Made by a program: the position numbers and the translations under genes. 64,000 nt of DNA from assembly GCA_950295325.1 (NCBI GenBank), contig OX485803.1, positions 70,013,554-70,077,553 on the forward strand, given 5' to 3'. Numbering within the stretch: position 1 is the stretch's first letter; each line of letters begins with the position of its first letter. The notes beneath the pieces are model-generated. The model was given only the letters and a program-made list of their open reading frames with translations, searched no databases and was not told the origin of the DNA. This document shows, piece after piece, positions 46,770 through 60,402 of the stretch. The stretch comes from Polytrichum commune. Its lineage: Eukaryota; Streptophyta; Polytrichopsida; Polytrichales; Polytrichaceae.

Positions 46770-49433
46770 TCTTTTCACACAAATCCACAACCCAAATTTG
46801 ATCGACACAAAGATGTAGGAAAAAAGAAGAAGAAAGGAACCAACTGAAACAACATCTGCATACCTCACATGCTTGCAGTGACTGTGCCGATGCGGACGTG
46901 GGAGTAAATAAGTTGAGTGGTCCGGGGAGGATTTTTGGTCATAATCGGTCAAAACCCTAGTGTAAGAAAGTCCAACCTGTTACATGTTGTGATCTTTTGG
47001 GGTTTTTCCTTTCTTTATTCGAGGCATATTCCATAGATTCATCTAAACTGATAGGTAATATTTCCTACAGTCTTGAACCTCAACCGGTTGTTTCTCAACA
47101 GGTTCATCTGTAACTAGCTGTTCGTTCTTCCCGTACACTGAATAAGTTAAGCATAAGATGGCCTTGACACGGTCTACTTTCTGCAACTGTTTGGATGCAT
47201 CGTGTGAGGAATGACCCAGAAGTCGCAGGAGAACCGGGAAACTGATTAAGTTAAGCGATTGATTTGAGCACGGGCAGACGACTGAGGTCCATGGAGTTGA
47301 CAGAATACTTTGGGCAATTTGTGTCAAGTGGGCCAAATGTGATCAAACAACCCGAGCACAGTAAGTTGATGACAAAATTGGAATGAACATCATGCAACCA
47401 ACCATGTTGGAAGTTCATAGTTGTTGCAGTGACTCCTCGTGGGCTTTGTCGAATGCTCATATAAGCATAATTTATCATAGTAGTTGCTTTTGCTGCAACG
47501 TCGAATGCTCGTATAAGCGTAATTTATCATGGTTGCTTTTACTGCAATGTCATAGCAAGCCATGAGTGGAGATGTCCGTGCTGCTCCTCGACCAAGAAGC
47601 CCAACGGTCATCATGGGTAAATCGATCTGTTGAAACCACATCAAGTGTGCTTTAAACGTTTTATTTTCAATGCTTTGAGATTTAGTGTGAGGTGTTTTTT
47701 GGAGCTAATTCGCATTATTATACCAATGACGTGGTTCGTCTTTCAGAGTGGATTAGGGATGCTTGGTAATAAAAGCCATCGTAGGGGAGACAAATTTTTG
47801 CAATGTTTCACATGTGCATGTGCAAGGGGAGGATCTGGACCCAAGTCTGTTCCATCCTAAAGTCCATTTTTGTCCATGCTAGCACCTATTATTGAGGGAG
47901 ATGATGGAGACCATTTTAGTTTGTCTTTTAACAAGAAGGTCGCAATATATTTTGATGTTCTCTATGATGTTCGTCAAGAATACCAAATGTAAGTCTCCTA
48001 TTATTCAACACTATTGGTGATAACCTCCAGGGAACAAGTGGGTACACGATATAATTGACATTGATAGGGTTGGATTTCAATAATTAGAAGATTGTTGGGT
48101 GTCATAATATTGTGATGAAAGGACCCCAATATTTAGGGAAAGCTACATCTACTCTTCCATTTAATAAGTTTAGTTTCATTTCCTATTCCCATGAGCATGT
48201 TCCATGGAGCTTCATCACCGAGAGAAGCTACATCATGAGCATGGGCATGCCCCTATTACCAACATTTTGGGGCTTGCCTGCATTTTTTTTGGGACTATTT
48301 TAAAGGCCACACGTGCCCCTATAATTGTGTTGCAGATGCAATTGCCCGAAAGATCGATTTGGCTACTCAAATGAACATTTTGGTTGCCCAAATGATGTTT
48401 TGTGGAGTTTAGGTACGTTGTTAGGGTTCACATGGATTATGGTTTGAAGTTGGCCTTGATTTTATTGCACACACAACATACCCACATTGATGTCCAACAA
48501 CAAACAACATTGATGAATGTATACAATATGCATATTCTTGAAGCTTGAGGGCATGGCACATAATGTTTATTGTACATAGTGTAGTGAAAAACAACCAACA
48601 ACCTCATTAGAGGAATTGAATGCCTAAGAGAACAAAAGTGGCCTACAGGGAACATCTCCAACCCTAAGGTCCAAAACGTTGTTCCCTCATTGAACTCCAA
48701 ACCCTAAGCTGCAACCATGGATGAAGACCCCACAATGCTATGTTGTAGCAACAACAACCTCAAGAAAATTTCAAACATGCACGCCCTCATCTTCAGCTGC
48801 ATTCCACCGATTGAGGCAGAATGATTGAAGTATTCCAAGTCTTGCATTTATTGGTCGTGGTCTGGGTTCAGGTCCAAACTCTCCCCCAAACCTGCAAACC
48901 AAAAATAGTACCAAACGCTGTATAGTGTTGGTTGGCTCACATTGCTTGAAATTGGGCAAGCTACTTTGGGTGATTCCTAATCACTTGGCTCTAGTTAGTG
49001 TTCACAAGATGGAGCTCTAACAACTGAGCAATAACCTCATCAAATGTAGCCTCCATGATCACCTTCAAAATGTGCTCCAAGAAGAGGTCATCTGGAATGG
49101 GATGCAAAACATAGCCCATGTTGTTACTACTTAGGTGGGAGTTGCGAGTTTCAAAAAACAATAGTCATGCCAATCAGTCGCTATTTGCATATAGATGACT
49201 ACATGTAGTCATAAATGTATGACTATATGAGTCATATGGTCTCAAGTCCCACTGCAGGTCCTGTTTTGAGGTCCCAAAACACTGTGGGAACGCAACATTG
49301 GGAACAAGAAGTGTCCGATATGACCCCCAGTCAGATTGTCCGAAGCGACTAAGTCGAAATGACTACAAACAGTGCTAGTCACATTTTGGTTTATGCCCTA
49401 TTGTAGTCATAAAACCTAGTCACATTGGGCTGG
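46770..49433. other. intergenic; minisatellite and weak coding-like patch
   Basis: 47336-47043 on the minus strand has a 97-codon frame with balanced composition (for example KVDRVKAILCLTYSVYG) that I cannot assign; it could be an exon remnant. 47448-47549 is a two-copy tandem repeat of about 52 bp starting GTCGAATGCTC. Otherwise no gene seen. Confidence 0.35.
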
Positions 49434-49446
49434 TTTTCTTGTAGTG
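49434..49446. mobile_element. CACTA (EnSpm)-type terminus
   Basis: TTTTCTTGTAGTG is the complement of CACTACAAGAAAA, the standard end of plant CACTA elements. Motifs AATGTGACTAG/TAGTCATTT repeat just inside (49330-49430). I did not find the opposite terminus; it may lie in the degenerate sequence to the left (49140-49260). Confidence 0.55.
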
Positions 49447-50868
49447 CAAGGTGATGTTTCAAAGCAAAGAATGGATACATACATCTTGGAAAATTGTCCA
49501 CTATCGCATTCCACTCAATGCCAAAATTTGTGCTATTTTGGTTTGTCAAAAGTTACAAACTCCCTATGCAAAAAAAATTCATGCTCTTTATGGTAGTCAC
49601 CATGAATTGTCCAACAACTATTTCACAAAAATGGTAAGTAGTAGGTTGCACTTGACGAACTGCCTTATTATCACACATTGCATGATGTGTGTTGTGTAGT
49701 TTGGAGAGTGCATGTTGCATGCGCTCATCTAGCCCAAGGTGCAATTACGTTTTTTCACCCAATGTTTCCAATTTGAAACCTCTATCATTGAGCATGAACA
49801 CCTCAGTAATTGTTGTACTAGTTTTTTTTTCATTCACCAAAGAAATGGGACTGTTGGCTTGGAAAGAACAAAGTCACGCACCAAATTCATCACATACATC
49901 CCAATATCGCCTAATCAAAATTGTAGTAAGTTTTTGCTCTCAGTTAAATAACCCAAAACCCAGGGTACAGACTCTCAAGGAAGGTTTAACTAGTGTCTAT
50001 TACAGGCATTTGTCACATTATAGATCATTAATCAAACAATAGGGTTGCTATCTTCACTTTAAATAATGGTTGGTATGTCTTTTACTCTCTTTTTCTCTCT
50101 TAGTTTTTCTCTCAATATTTCTCAGTCAGTAGGGTATGTGTGTCAGTCTCAGTAGCAGCCATCTCGTCATGAGATTGTGTAACAATAGTCTTTCGAGAAC
50201 AATAGTCTTTGAGTATCATAATTGTCTTTCGTAACCATTGGCCAATGCATCTTCAATTCAAAATAATTCCTTCATTACTTGGTCAATGTTAATTCCAATA
50301 CAAGACAAATTGTTTATTCCTTAACTTCATATTTAATCATTACTCACAACTTATGCCACTAACAAAGTCTAATGGTCAGCTATAGTCTTGGCCGTCCTGC
50401 ACAACCTGCACAACAACAACTAGGGTAACACACAAGAAAATAGTTGATCTGGTTAGCTTGCCCCTTTATACTCAAAGATCAAGTCTCTAGACTAAATTCC
50501 AATTTACAACTCCACTTAAGACTCAGATAACTTATGCCTAGGTCTCATTGATAATCCAAAGTTCATCCTATCTTAGACTTACTCTCGATAACCCTAACTT
50601 CTCAAATCCTCTCTAATAAACTGATCATAACTCTTCAAATTTCACTATAATCTCATTTGGTTGAACTATTAGCTTTCTTTATCATGGCCTCTTACATGCT
50701 TCAACTATACTCAATAGATTCTTTCACGGTCAAACACTTGGCCTTACGGCTTCTTTACAGCCTACAGTAGGTTGCGATTATAGTCTATAGTTTCCTCCTT
50801 AGACCGCCTCTTGGCTTTTCGACTCCTTCTTTCACCAGGGCCTTTCACCTATCCTTCCCTTTAAGGGG

Positions 50869-50927
<59 letters not shown>

Positions 50928-53900
50928 CAACGCTCTGCGCCCAAGTCGCTTTCGGCTCAGTCTCTTGCACCACCTTTCTTTCCTCAACCCGACAATGGTT
51001 CAACTATGGTCTTTCAGTCTCTACGCTCATAGTTATACACTTCTTCTCAATTATGGTGTACCACTCATAGTGTTTACTTTGGATTTCTCACTTTGATTCA
51101 CTCAACTATACTCGCAATGTTAATTCAGACGATTGCATCTTCAACAATGGTCAATCATTTCACAATTCGTCCGCTTGTTTCACATCATGACTTACACTCT
51201 CCTTCTCCATGTGGCTGACTCATCCTCTCTTTATTTCTCAACTGTTGAATTACAACAAAGGTTTGACGCTCAGACAATTGTTCGTCCAGTAGTCTATTTT
51301 CTACAACAATAGTTTCCTTCTGGAATTTCACTCGCTCGTCCCTCATACACTCATGGTCCTCTTCTCTTGTTTTATCCTTCATAATTTACTCCTTTCTCTC
51401 AATTCCAGAATCACTCATCTTCTCACCAATCATTCAATTCATTGTTCATTTTACGTCATCCATATCACTTCTCGCAGACTTGCTCTCGCAATCAAGGTTT
51501 ACACAATTCCTCTCACACTTCTATCCTCTTCATTAACTCTCACAACAATGAACAGTGAAACTTCACTCTTGTATTCCAGTAATCAAAATGGAAAATAATT
51601 CGACTTCTCTCTTGGCCATTCAACACAATTCAAAATTCAAATAAGAATGTTCTTTTACAGAAATCGGTAACCCGCAATCACTGCGGTGATTACTCGAAGA
51701 AAATAGTTAACTATTGTCCTCGCCCGAATGTGGTGCTAAGGGAGACAAGACTATTAGTTTTTACAAGGCGCTCAAACTATCGAAGAAATGTCTCCTTGCT
51801 TCTCCCTCGCCAACCCTCTTAGCTTGGCGGGGGAAGACGATAGTTATCGTAACCGACTAAGGGTACCTAAGCCCGTGCCTATGGTCATAACTACTTGCCT
51901 ATAGTTTAACTATGTTCATCTGCTCGGATGGACTTCATCCGAGACTCTACTATAAGCCTATAGTTAAACTAATTGACCAAAAATTTGGCTCACAAAAACC
52001 AATAGACTTTGACTTAGATTTTGACTCTTTGAACAAAGGCAATTTAAAGGGGCCTCCACACATGGTGCAAGGGTATCACTGCCAATGACATTCTTCCACT
52101 TCTCATGGGTCATCATTCTGATGGCAAAGAATTTAATTTTGGAGCCCTTGTTGGTGTGTGAAATATGCCACAATGTAGTGGATAACTTGGTCTCGACTAC
52201 CTTCCGTAGTAGATAAGAAGGGTGGCTGCAAAAGGGTTTTGTGGATTTTTTGTGTGTTGTAGTTTACCCGAGCTAGATAATACAAATCATTAGAGCCACC
52301 CATTTCATTGGAGAAGGATCACTTCACAAATCCAAACTCCATTTCTCCCTCCAAATGTGACACTCGATCATGGAGCTCCGATGCGTGTTTGTCGACAATC
52401 ATTGCAACACCACCAGGGTCATGATGGCAATGCATGGCATGCCACAACAACTCCATTTGATTAATTAAGGCCCTTATTTCAGGATTTGCCAAAGTCCAAA
52501 AAACCAAAGTAATATGACATTTGGGTCATTATTCACGCCAAATCATCCACTGTAATCTCAAAGAAGTTTCACCTTTTTTCCGGGGTGCAACATGCCATCG
52601 GTGATAAATATCATTTGACATCTTATAGTTGGGAGTCATTGTCTGTTGCTCCATGAACATACTCTTTGACACCAAAACATTAACAAAGCGAGATACATAT
52701 GATGGGACACAACATGCCACCAAGAGAAGGAAATAACCCCCAATAGTACCAACAAACTTCATGTCCATAATAACTCACTTTTAAAGTTGCATACCCACAT
52801 TGATAAAATCGAAAGTGCCAATAGGCCAACCACTCTAGGAGAGCATCCTACTCCTTTGAGTTGCATGATAATGATGTTTGTATCCAATGCTTCAACTTCA
52901 TGATGCTCAGTTGAGCATCTTCTTCATATTTGGAAGCCTTGAAATTATAAACCAATTGCACAAAATCTTTCCTCTTGGACTCTTGGATGTGCTTCTTATG
53001 TTTTTCAAAAAACTGCTCCCAGTGAGAAATACATGAACATTCATGGAACCAAACACCCTTCGAGCGCCAATAAAATTGGCTTACGTAAATATCCACCATG
53101 AAGCCCCTTAAATTGGTATGTTGCACTTCATGGTATTTCATCCGATTGATCATATTGAACCATAGCAACACTGTGAATCTACATCCTCAAACCAAATGTT
53201 GCAAATGGAAACAATCATGACATGACAAAAACAGGGTCATAAATGTGACATGCTATTGTAGTCAAACCTTTCACTATGCATGTATGACCAAACATCCTAC
53301 AAATCCCCTCTAGGCTCCATCCTCCTCACCAAGTCCACCCTAGACCCCCCAGGTAGTTCACTTAGTGCATTTTAAAAATGAAGTGCGGTACAAGATAAAG
53401 AGGATTGAATTCGTTTGACATAGAACTTATAAAATAATTCCGAATAATGAAAGGTCCATTAAAAGTAGACAATCCCATTACAAGTAAGGTGATAGGTTTA
53501 AAATGTGGGCCATTCCTTTTTGTAAAAATAATATAGGGGTTGAAAATAAGGATCCTAGGATGTATATTTAGTAGGATCAATTTTGTATGCATGCCTCATG
53601 AGGACTGGATGTGAAATGGCTCATCGTTTGCCCAAAAATGGATGAAAATTGCAACGCCCGTTATTGGTCTTCTTCATGCACTGCCATTTCTAAAAAAACA
53701 CCTAGGGCTTTGTTTCTTCCTTGAGTCCATTGTATTTTAGGCAACTTTTTTTGAAGCTCCTCCTTGTTGAAGCTTATGATAGCAAAGTCCAACAAGTATT
53801 TCTTGTTGTAGTTGGTTTAGGATCTCCTTTGTAGAAACTCCTTTGTAGTTGCTTTAGGATTAGGGGTGGCCATGAAGTTCCATCTAGGGTTTTGATTTTC

Positions 53901-56472
53901 TTGGCTGAAGGTCTTACGATTGTTTTTGAGGCGGTTTAAGGTTTAGAGTTTCCGTGCGTGGCTTGTGATTGATTGTTCCACTTTTGCTAGGGCGGTCATG
54001 TGGTGTTTACGAATGGCAACTCAAGTGAAGATGTGGACTATGAAGGGTGATCTGTTGTGCCGCAGTTTTACAACACATTGAAGATTTTTGAGGAGGAAAC
54101 GTATGCCTCGCTCATGGTTCATTTGGAAGAGAAATTGGCATTGGAGTAGCCGTTTGAGTTTTATGACAATTATGATAAATGTAGGATTCATTTGTATGTT
54201 TTTTTGGTAGTAAATCGCTTGTTTCCTTGATGCATAATTGGACACTGCGGTATGGGACAAGGTTACATAGGTTTGTTTTGTTTTGCATACCGTAACCCAC
54301 TTGCATAGAATCGTAGGGAACCACAAGACTTATGCATAGCTGCAATGGTTGTGGTTATTTTGTGTTTGGGTCAAACTTTTACGGAGCGGGTGTTGTGATA
54401 GTGAACACATGCACACTCTTGTTTTGTTTCCACCCTAAGTCTAATTTTTTGATGCATGAAGGGTATGTTCTATGGGCTGTAAAACTGCAAAATTTCAAGC
54501 AAAATTTAAATTGCATTATGCTTAAGTATCCTTGTGTTCTTCATCACTTGCAATTGTATGATATCATTCAAATTATGGTATTGGAATGATATGCATCATG
54601 TTATCACGCTTGTTTTTCTGTGATGTGGTTAACGGTACACATATTTTGCACAAGTTAATTTTTTTTTGCTAAACACAAGTCTTTTACTTGTATGATAAGT
54701 TTTTTCACTTAGTTTTTGCAATGATATGTATTCTTTATGCCTTTTTGTTGCCATGTTATTTCCCACCACTTTTGCATTGCCTAAACTTTTAAATGAACTT
54801 CTTTTAATTGAAAGGAATGTAGACTACAAAAAATTGTAATGACATGGGCAATAAAAGTAATGGTAGGGTGCAAGAAAATAGGCCATTTTAGAGAATTAAG
54901 TAATTATAGGGAGTTTTTAATTTGTGCCTTGGAGGTAAATAGCCCTTAAACAAATATCCCTCCACTGCATGTGGTGCACAAAAATCCTATAGAGTGGCCT
55001 ACCCGAGCTTAGACCCTATCACCTTCTCACGGGCCATTGGCGTTTACTCATTTCTTCTTCCAACCTGGGAGATGCATTCCCTCACCACTTTCCTTTCAAG
55101 CTTTGACTCATTACTTTGTTGTGCATGAATTTATCCAAGTTATTCTAAGTCTTGAAAAGTTGCTTCTCTCCTTCCTTTCATTAGAGTCAATTGCTTCTCT
55201 TGGACCCTATTGACTTTTAACCTTCTGCAATTTGACTTGCTCACGTAAATGCTTTAAGGCTATCGCCTCATAATTAGACATTCAAGTTTAACTATGGCTC
55301 TCACAACCTTTTGTCTTTCTTGCTCTCATTGATATACAAGACCTTCTTGGACACTTGCACTCTTGGTAATACTCTTAACCACAACATTGGTTGACATCAT
55401 GTCTTATCATACTTACTTTGTTAGTTTATCGCTTATACTCACTCTTCCTTGGCCTATCGCCAACACTTACTCACTTACACTGAACTATGATTATCCCCAT
55501 CTTTGATTAATTAGCTTTTAATCCTCACAATCTTTTTGTCCAGAGTCACACTGACAACCACTATTCTCCAACTCATTTTTTCACTATGATTATTCCCTCA
55601 TGTCAATTTGACTATACTTAGCTTTAACTTTAGCAACCTCAATTTACTTTGCTTATAGTTTGGAAAGTTCACTTGCATAACTTAACGCCCAAAGCCTTCT
55701 CTTTTACACATACCACAACTTCACTCAACTCCAATTGCAGAGTTCAACAATCAACAATTTTTCCCCCAAACAATTGCATAAATACCACATTCATTCACTC
55801 TTATGTTGGAGTTCATTCATAAAGTTTTGGAGTCCAAATCACTCGGCTCCATCAGACTACATCTATCCTCAACTCTTTACTTGGGATTAATTCTAGCAAC
55901 TATACAACCGCTCTTAATCGTTGAGATTGGGGGTTCAAAAAGCCTATTGCTTTGCTAGGATGAGACTAAGTCTGATTCTACAAATGAAAAATAGCCTCCT
56001 TTTTTTTCTTAACCAATCTTCTCCTTATTGAGTCAAAGGGAAGGAGAATGTGGTTACAAGCAATAATCAACTTATCACGGCAATAGCCTTCTAATCCTTC
56101 TACGGATGATATTCCAACTACCAAATGTTGGATGAAAGCCACGTAAATTTGAAAATTTTCCACTTCAACTAGGCTATAGCCCAAAAATGTGGCTTAACGT
56201 AACTTTTTCAATGACACTTCTTATGTACAAGTTTACAAGTACTGTCATTCCGACTAATAATCATGTAATGAACTACTTACAAAGTTTGGTATATTGTGCA
56301 TCCTAACATTTTTGTAATGACATATTGTCGGGATGATTAAAAAGTGGATGAAAATCACTCAGTAAGCGACATCATTTGTAACATTTTAAATCTAGTATTG
56401 CCCAAAACGTTCTACAAGGAATGACAATTTAGGTTTACATTAGTGTTGATGACCTACACTGCCGGTTTACAA
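49447..56472. other. intergenic, no confident gene; (TC)25 and decayed coding traces
   Basis: A (TC)25 microsatellite at 50871-50920 sits in a pyrimidine-rich stretch (50040-51960) with recurrent CTATAGTC motifs that looks like LTR or leader sequence without a found partner. 53171-52848 and 52768-52529 on the minus strand are open frames of 107 and 79 codons, and 54010-54180 on the plus strand has a coding-like run broken by two stops (FEFYDNYDKC block). None matches a family I can name; decayed transposon proteins are the likeliest source. Confidence 0.35.
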
Positions 56473-56475
56473 TTA

Positions 56476-56956
56476 GGGCCACTTCAAACACGAGACTGAG
56501 AGCCCTCGACCATTACACTTCAGGCACTCTCATTGGTGGAAAAGGCGGAGCCCATCCAAGTTCACTTCACACCACGCTTGAGGGACCAACGGAGTATGTG
56601 ATTGCAAGATGGATGTGAATCCTACATGGCATCAAATGGATCATGTTTCATGGTCACTTGGACGATTCTCAAAAACCACCTCTTGGAGGTAGGCCTCACA
56701 CAAAACTGGGAGACCACAACACTACAAACGCTCACAACCGTTGATTTATTCTATTTTATCATGCGTAAGGACTCGCTTGAACAGAAAATCACTGAAATAG
56801 CATTCGGTTGAGGGCATGGTCACATATGACTTCACACTACACTTCCGTGACCACACTACATGATTTTGGAGGTGTGTCGGGATGGCCTTTGGACACTTTC
56901 TTTTGTGCCCTCACAATTTCATGGTCACGGCTCTTGGCTTGTGTGTGAAGTGGCCT
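56476..56956. mobile_element. PIF/Harbinger-like MITE, copy 2
   Basis: 481 bp, ends GGGCCACTTCAAACACGA and GTGTGTGAAGTGGCCT, TTA duplicated on both sides (56473-56475, 56957-56959). It aligns along most of its length with copy 1, including GGAGACCA and CATATGACTTCACAC blocks, but lacks the GC-rich patch of that copy. Confidence 0.85.
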
Positions 56957-57006
56957 TTAGTATCGAGCAAGAAAAAGAAAATCGGTGATACTAACTACAA
57001 TATTTA

Positions 57007-57608
57007 GGGCCACTTCACACACAAGGTTGAAGGCCCTTGACCATGGCAATGTAAGAGCTCTCATTGGTCGAAAAGGCGGAGACCGTCCAAGTTCACTTCA
57101 CACTAGGAGGTGAAGGCCTAAAGGCCCAAAGAAAAGTTCGTGGATGAAAAGTCTACATGGAGTCCTACATGGCTGGTTGTGGATAAGGGTGCATGGTCTA
57201 CCGGAATTTGCGTCAGACCCACCTCCAAGAGGTTGGCTTGACGCAAATTTCGGGAGACCATGACTTTTTTAATGTTTTTTCCAACATGACAGATTTCAGG
57301 ACAGACTGCATGGCAGATTCCAGAACAAATTCCAAGACAGATTCCAGGACAAACAAACACCACCAAGTAATTATCTTGAATTGATAAAGTTGGAGACATA
57401 TTATATTAAACCAAATCCTCCCCTCTTTTTCCGCCAACAAAATATGCAATGGTCCCGCAACATGGTTCATTCTCACTTCACACTATGCTTGAGGGCCCAA
57501 GTCTACATAAAATGGCTTTCCCAACACCCATGGTACGGCCTTTGGATGAGATTCAAGGGTCCTCACCATTACAAGGTCACGGCTCTTGGTTCATGTGTGA
57601 AGTGGCCC
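57007..57608. mobile_element. PIF/Harbinger-like MITE, copy 3, rearranged interior
   Basis: 602 bp, ends GGGCCACTTCACACAC and GTGTGAAGTGGCCC, TTA on both sides (57004-57006, 57609-57611). The outer 120 bases match copies 1 and 2. The middle (about 57200-57450) is different: an inverted repeat GAATTTGCGTCA / TGACGCAAATTT around a CACCTCCAAGAGG loop, then an array of GACAGATTCCAGGACA-like 20-bp repeats at 57289-57355. It lies only 50 bp from copy 2, in the same orientation. Confidence 0.8.
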
Positions 57609-57611
57609 TTA

Positions 57612-59240
57612 ATGTAGTGGCTTCTCCTGTCTCATACACCAAATTCCTCCTAAATCCAGTGTGAAATCTGCTAGATATTCACTGGATTCATGTAACCCAC
57701 ACAGGAACCTTGTGCACTAAACAATGTCATACATGACATCAAGGTTTCCAAAAATGTGAGTCGATGAACAGGGGAGAACTGACCGCTAGGTGCAGATGAA
57801 CCTGTTGAGTTCGAGAACTGTCCGGTCAAATCCAAGACTTCAAAGAACGTCAGCAACCCTTTCGAGTGATCAATTCACAGAACGTTCCTCGATCTAATAA
57901 TGAGAAACTGAGCGGTGTCAACATGGAACCGGTTGGACATGGAAACACCAGAAGGTGTCAACACGTACACCAGTCGGTCTCAGAAACACTCGGATCTTCA
58001 CTGATCATGCCCAAAAATCTTCCCGGACACACTGATGGGTGTGAGTTTCGATCACATCAATCAGCTGGGCCCAGTTGTGAAGCTTCACGTGTAATGTGTC
58101 TCAAGGGCTACGCCCAAAATACTTGTCGAGGCCACACTTCTTTCTATTGGGTTGCAGATCTACCTGTCGGGAGCTGCTCCGCACGGGACCCCAAATTCAA
58201 CGCTTGACTCGATTTTTGACCTGGTGGACCAAATCCCTTGGTGATTGATGACGGATGAGGTGTGTATGAGAAGTTAGTGTGTTCACTCATACAGGTCTCT
58301 CATGCACGGCCACTAGTGCAAGTGAGTATGTGATACATGGAAGCTTGTTATGTACATATAATATTTTGGACTTCCTTAAAGCTCTCAGTTGCCTATTCCC
58401 AGGGAGTCAAGGGTTTGTAGAGTCCTCTGATACTTATTATTGGAAGGAGCCGGCCCCACGTACGGGGGTCACCGTTGCCTTTCGGTACCCTCCTTTTGAC
58501 CTCAATTTTGTTGCAACTTGCACCTCGACTGTGTACTTAATAAGCTTTGGTTTGTTCTGACTGGGTGTCCCAGTCTTCGAAGTTCCTTAGGTGTGTGGGC
58601 TAAGGTAGGCATGCCCAAAACTCATGCCCTCCCCACACTTACCGGTGGGTATAGTCAGTGAACGGCTCTCACTCAGTAAGAGGACAATTTTTGTTGGCTC
58701 TGTCTATAGGACAAAGACTATGCATCAACTTCTTCGTTTCAACAACAAATTTCTTAACCACTTTGTGTTCACACTTGGACGTTACTTGTTCTTGTTATTT
58801 TTGGTCCACTTTATGTAATGTGGATGTTAATTATAGTTTATATATAAGTGCTCCCTAAAATGCATTGAAAGAAATCTAGTTAACTATAGTTATTTCGGAA
58901 TTCTTGATTATTTATTTTAAAAATTTCGGGTGATAAATGAGTAGCTTCAATCCTTGACCCGTGTTTGAGAAGAAGGTGCACAAAATCCAAGAAAGGTTTG
59001 GTATAGTGAATAGCCATGAATTGGCATGAGCAAAGTGGACAACTACAATTGTAGTCTTTCATAATAAAGAACAGAGCCTCACGGTTCTACCGTTTTCTTC
59101 TTGTTCACTTTTATCCCAACAAACATGTAAAACTACATTACATTATCTTACATTCAGTTGTTGGTTAAAAGCGACGAATAAGTTCTTCTTATTTGTAGGA
59201 GCCATTTGTTGGCTAGGCCCATTAGTAAGTGTGGGCATGG
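57612..59240. other. intergenic, mixed composition, no gene recognised
   Basis: 57612-58620 is less AT-rich, with open frames up to 113 codons (57866-58207 plus strand) but no recognisable domain; it may be an LTR or leader of an unidentified retrotransposon. 58620-59240 is AT-rich without features. Confidence 0.4.
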
Positions 59241-59478
59241 CATAACATTGCAAGCATTTATGGTATTTTATCTCACTTACTATTTGAAGTTATGCAAGGT
59301 TATATATTTTTTATATTGTGGAATTTGTTTCTTGAAGTTTAAAAAAAATCAAATAAGTTGTATGGACAATATACAACATATATGACTTTATGTGGTCAAA
59401 AGTCACATTCTTGATGAAAAGTTAAAGCATTGTGTAACTCCGAATAGTACGTGGCATTAGATACTATCAATGTTGTAG
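59241..59478. mobile_element. TTACTATTTG-type TIR MITE, 238 bp
   Basis: Left arm CATAACATTGCAAGCATTTA then CTCACTTACTATTTGAAG and TTATGCAAGG; the complement of the right arm reads CTACAACATTGATAG, then CACGTACTATTCGGAG and TTACACAATGC. Same family as 46572 and 60163. Arms have drifted considerably. Confidence 0.6.
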
Positions 59479-60162
59479 TATACATTTATAACTTGCTTCC
59501 AAACATATGAATGTGAATACATAAGGTAGGTGATGTCAAAAAAAATTTAAACGTTGAGTATATGTATTCTAATTATATTGAAATCTCATCAACGAACTTC
59601 ATTGACACTTAACATGAGATTTGAATGCACACGCAAAAGTTATAAAGATTCAAACTTTTATTGATAGATGATCCAAAATCAAGTTTAGAACAACTTAATA
59701 TAAAGATGGTGGACATTCTCAAATATAAAGTGCACTTATTGTGAATGAGATGTTGGTGTCAACACTAAACATGTACTTTAGTGTTGGTTCTAGGTTCAAT
59801 GTTGGTTTTGGTTATATGTACTTCAAGTTCATCCTAGGCGGCCACACTATTATCTCACTGCAAGGTGACCCATGCTTCACAATAGCCGATTCTTTGGTCA
59901 CCATTGAAGCCTGCATGAAGCTTTCAAATTGGGTGACATGACCATGTATTATAACTTAAGACTCACTTGGTTACATGTGTTTAAGTTGGAGGGTGGTGCA
60001 AACAATGCCACTATTTTCAACAACTTGTAGTATCATATCCTTGGCCTTGGTATCAGAGCTAGAAGGTATAAACTCAACTTCAATAAGATTGTTACCAAAA
60101 TCATCACCAATTCAAATGTTTCTTGTGATCCGCATCAACTCCCATATGAGTCTCAATCTATG
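59479..60162. other. intergenic, nothing recognised
   Basis: AT-rich, no coding signal seen. Confidence 0.5.
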
Positions 60163-60402
60163 TACACTAACTAAATATTGTATTTAGTGTCGCTTACTAT
60201 TTGAAATTACACAATGCTATACCTATAAATTGTATATCTCAAATTTTGCCAATAAATGCCAAATTGGTTGTTTGGATATTATAGAACATTATAGAACATT
60301 AACAACTATACGTGATAAAAATTCCATAGCAATAATAAAAATATATAGCACTGTGTAACTCCTAGAAACAGTAAATGACACTAAAATATCTTATTTAGTG
60401 CA
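60163..60402. mobile_element. TTTAGTGTC-type TIR MITE, about 240 bp
   Basis: Left arm TTTAGTGTCGCTTACTATTT then GAAATTACACAATGCTATA; the right arm reads TATAGCACTGTGTAACTCC, then ACAGTAAATGACACTAAA, its complement with few changes. Outer borders are given to within a few bases; no target duplication resolved. Confidence 0.7.

Noticed and set aside
50040..51960. Pyrimidine-rich stretch as an LTR of a retrotransposon with 55000-55960
   Set aside because: Similar base composition only; I could not find matching sequence or a target duplication.
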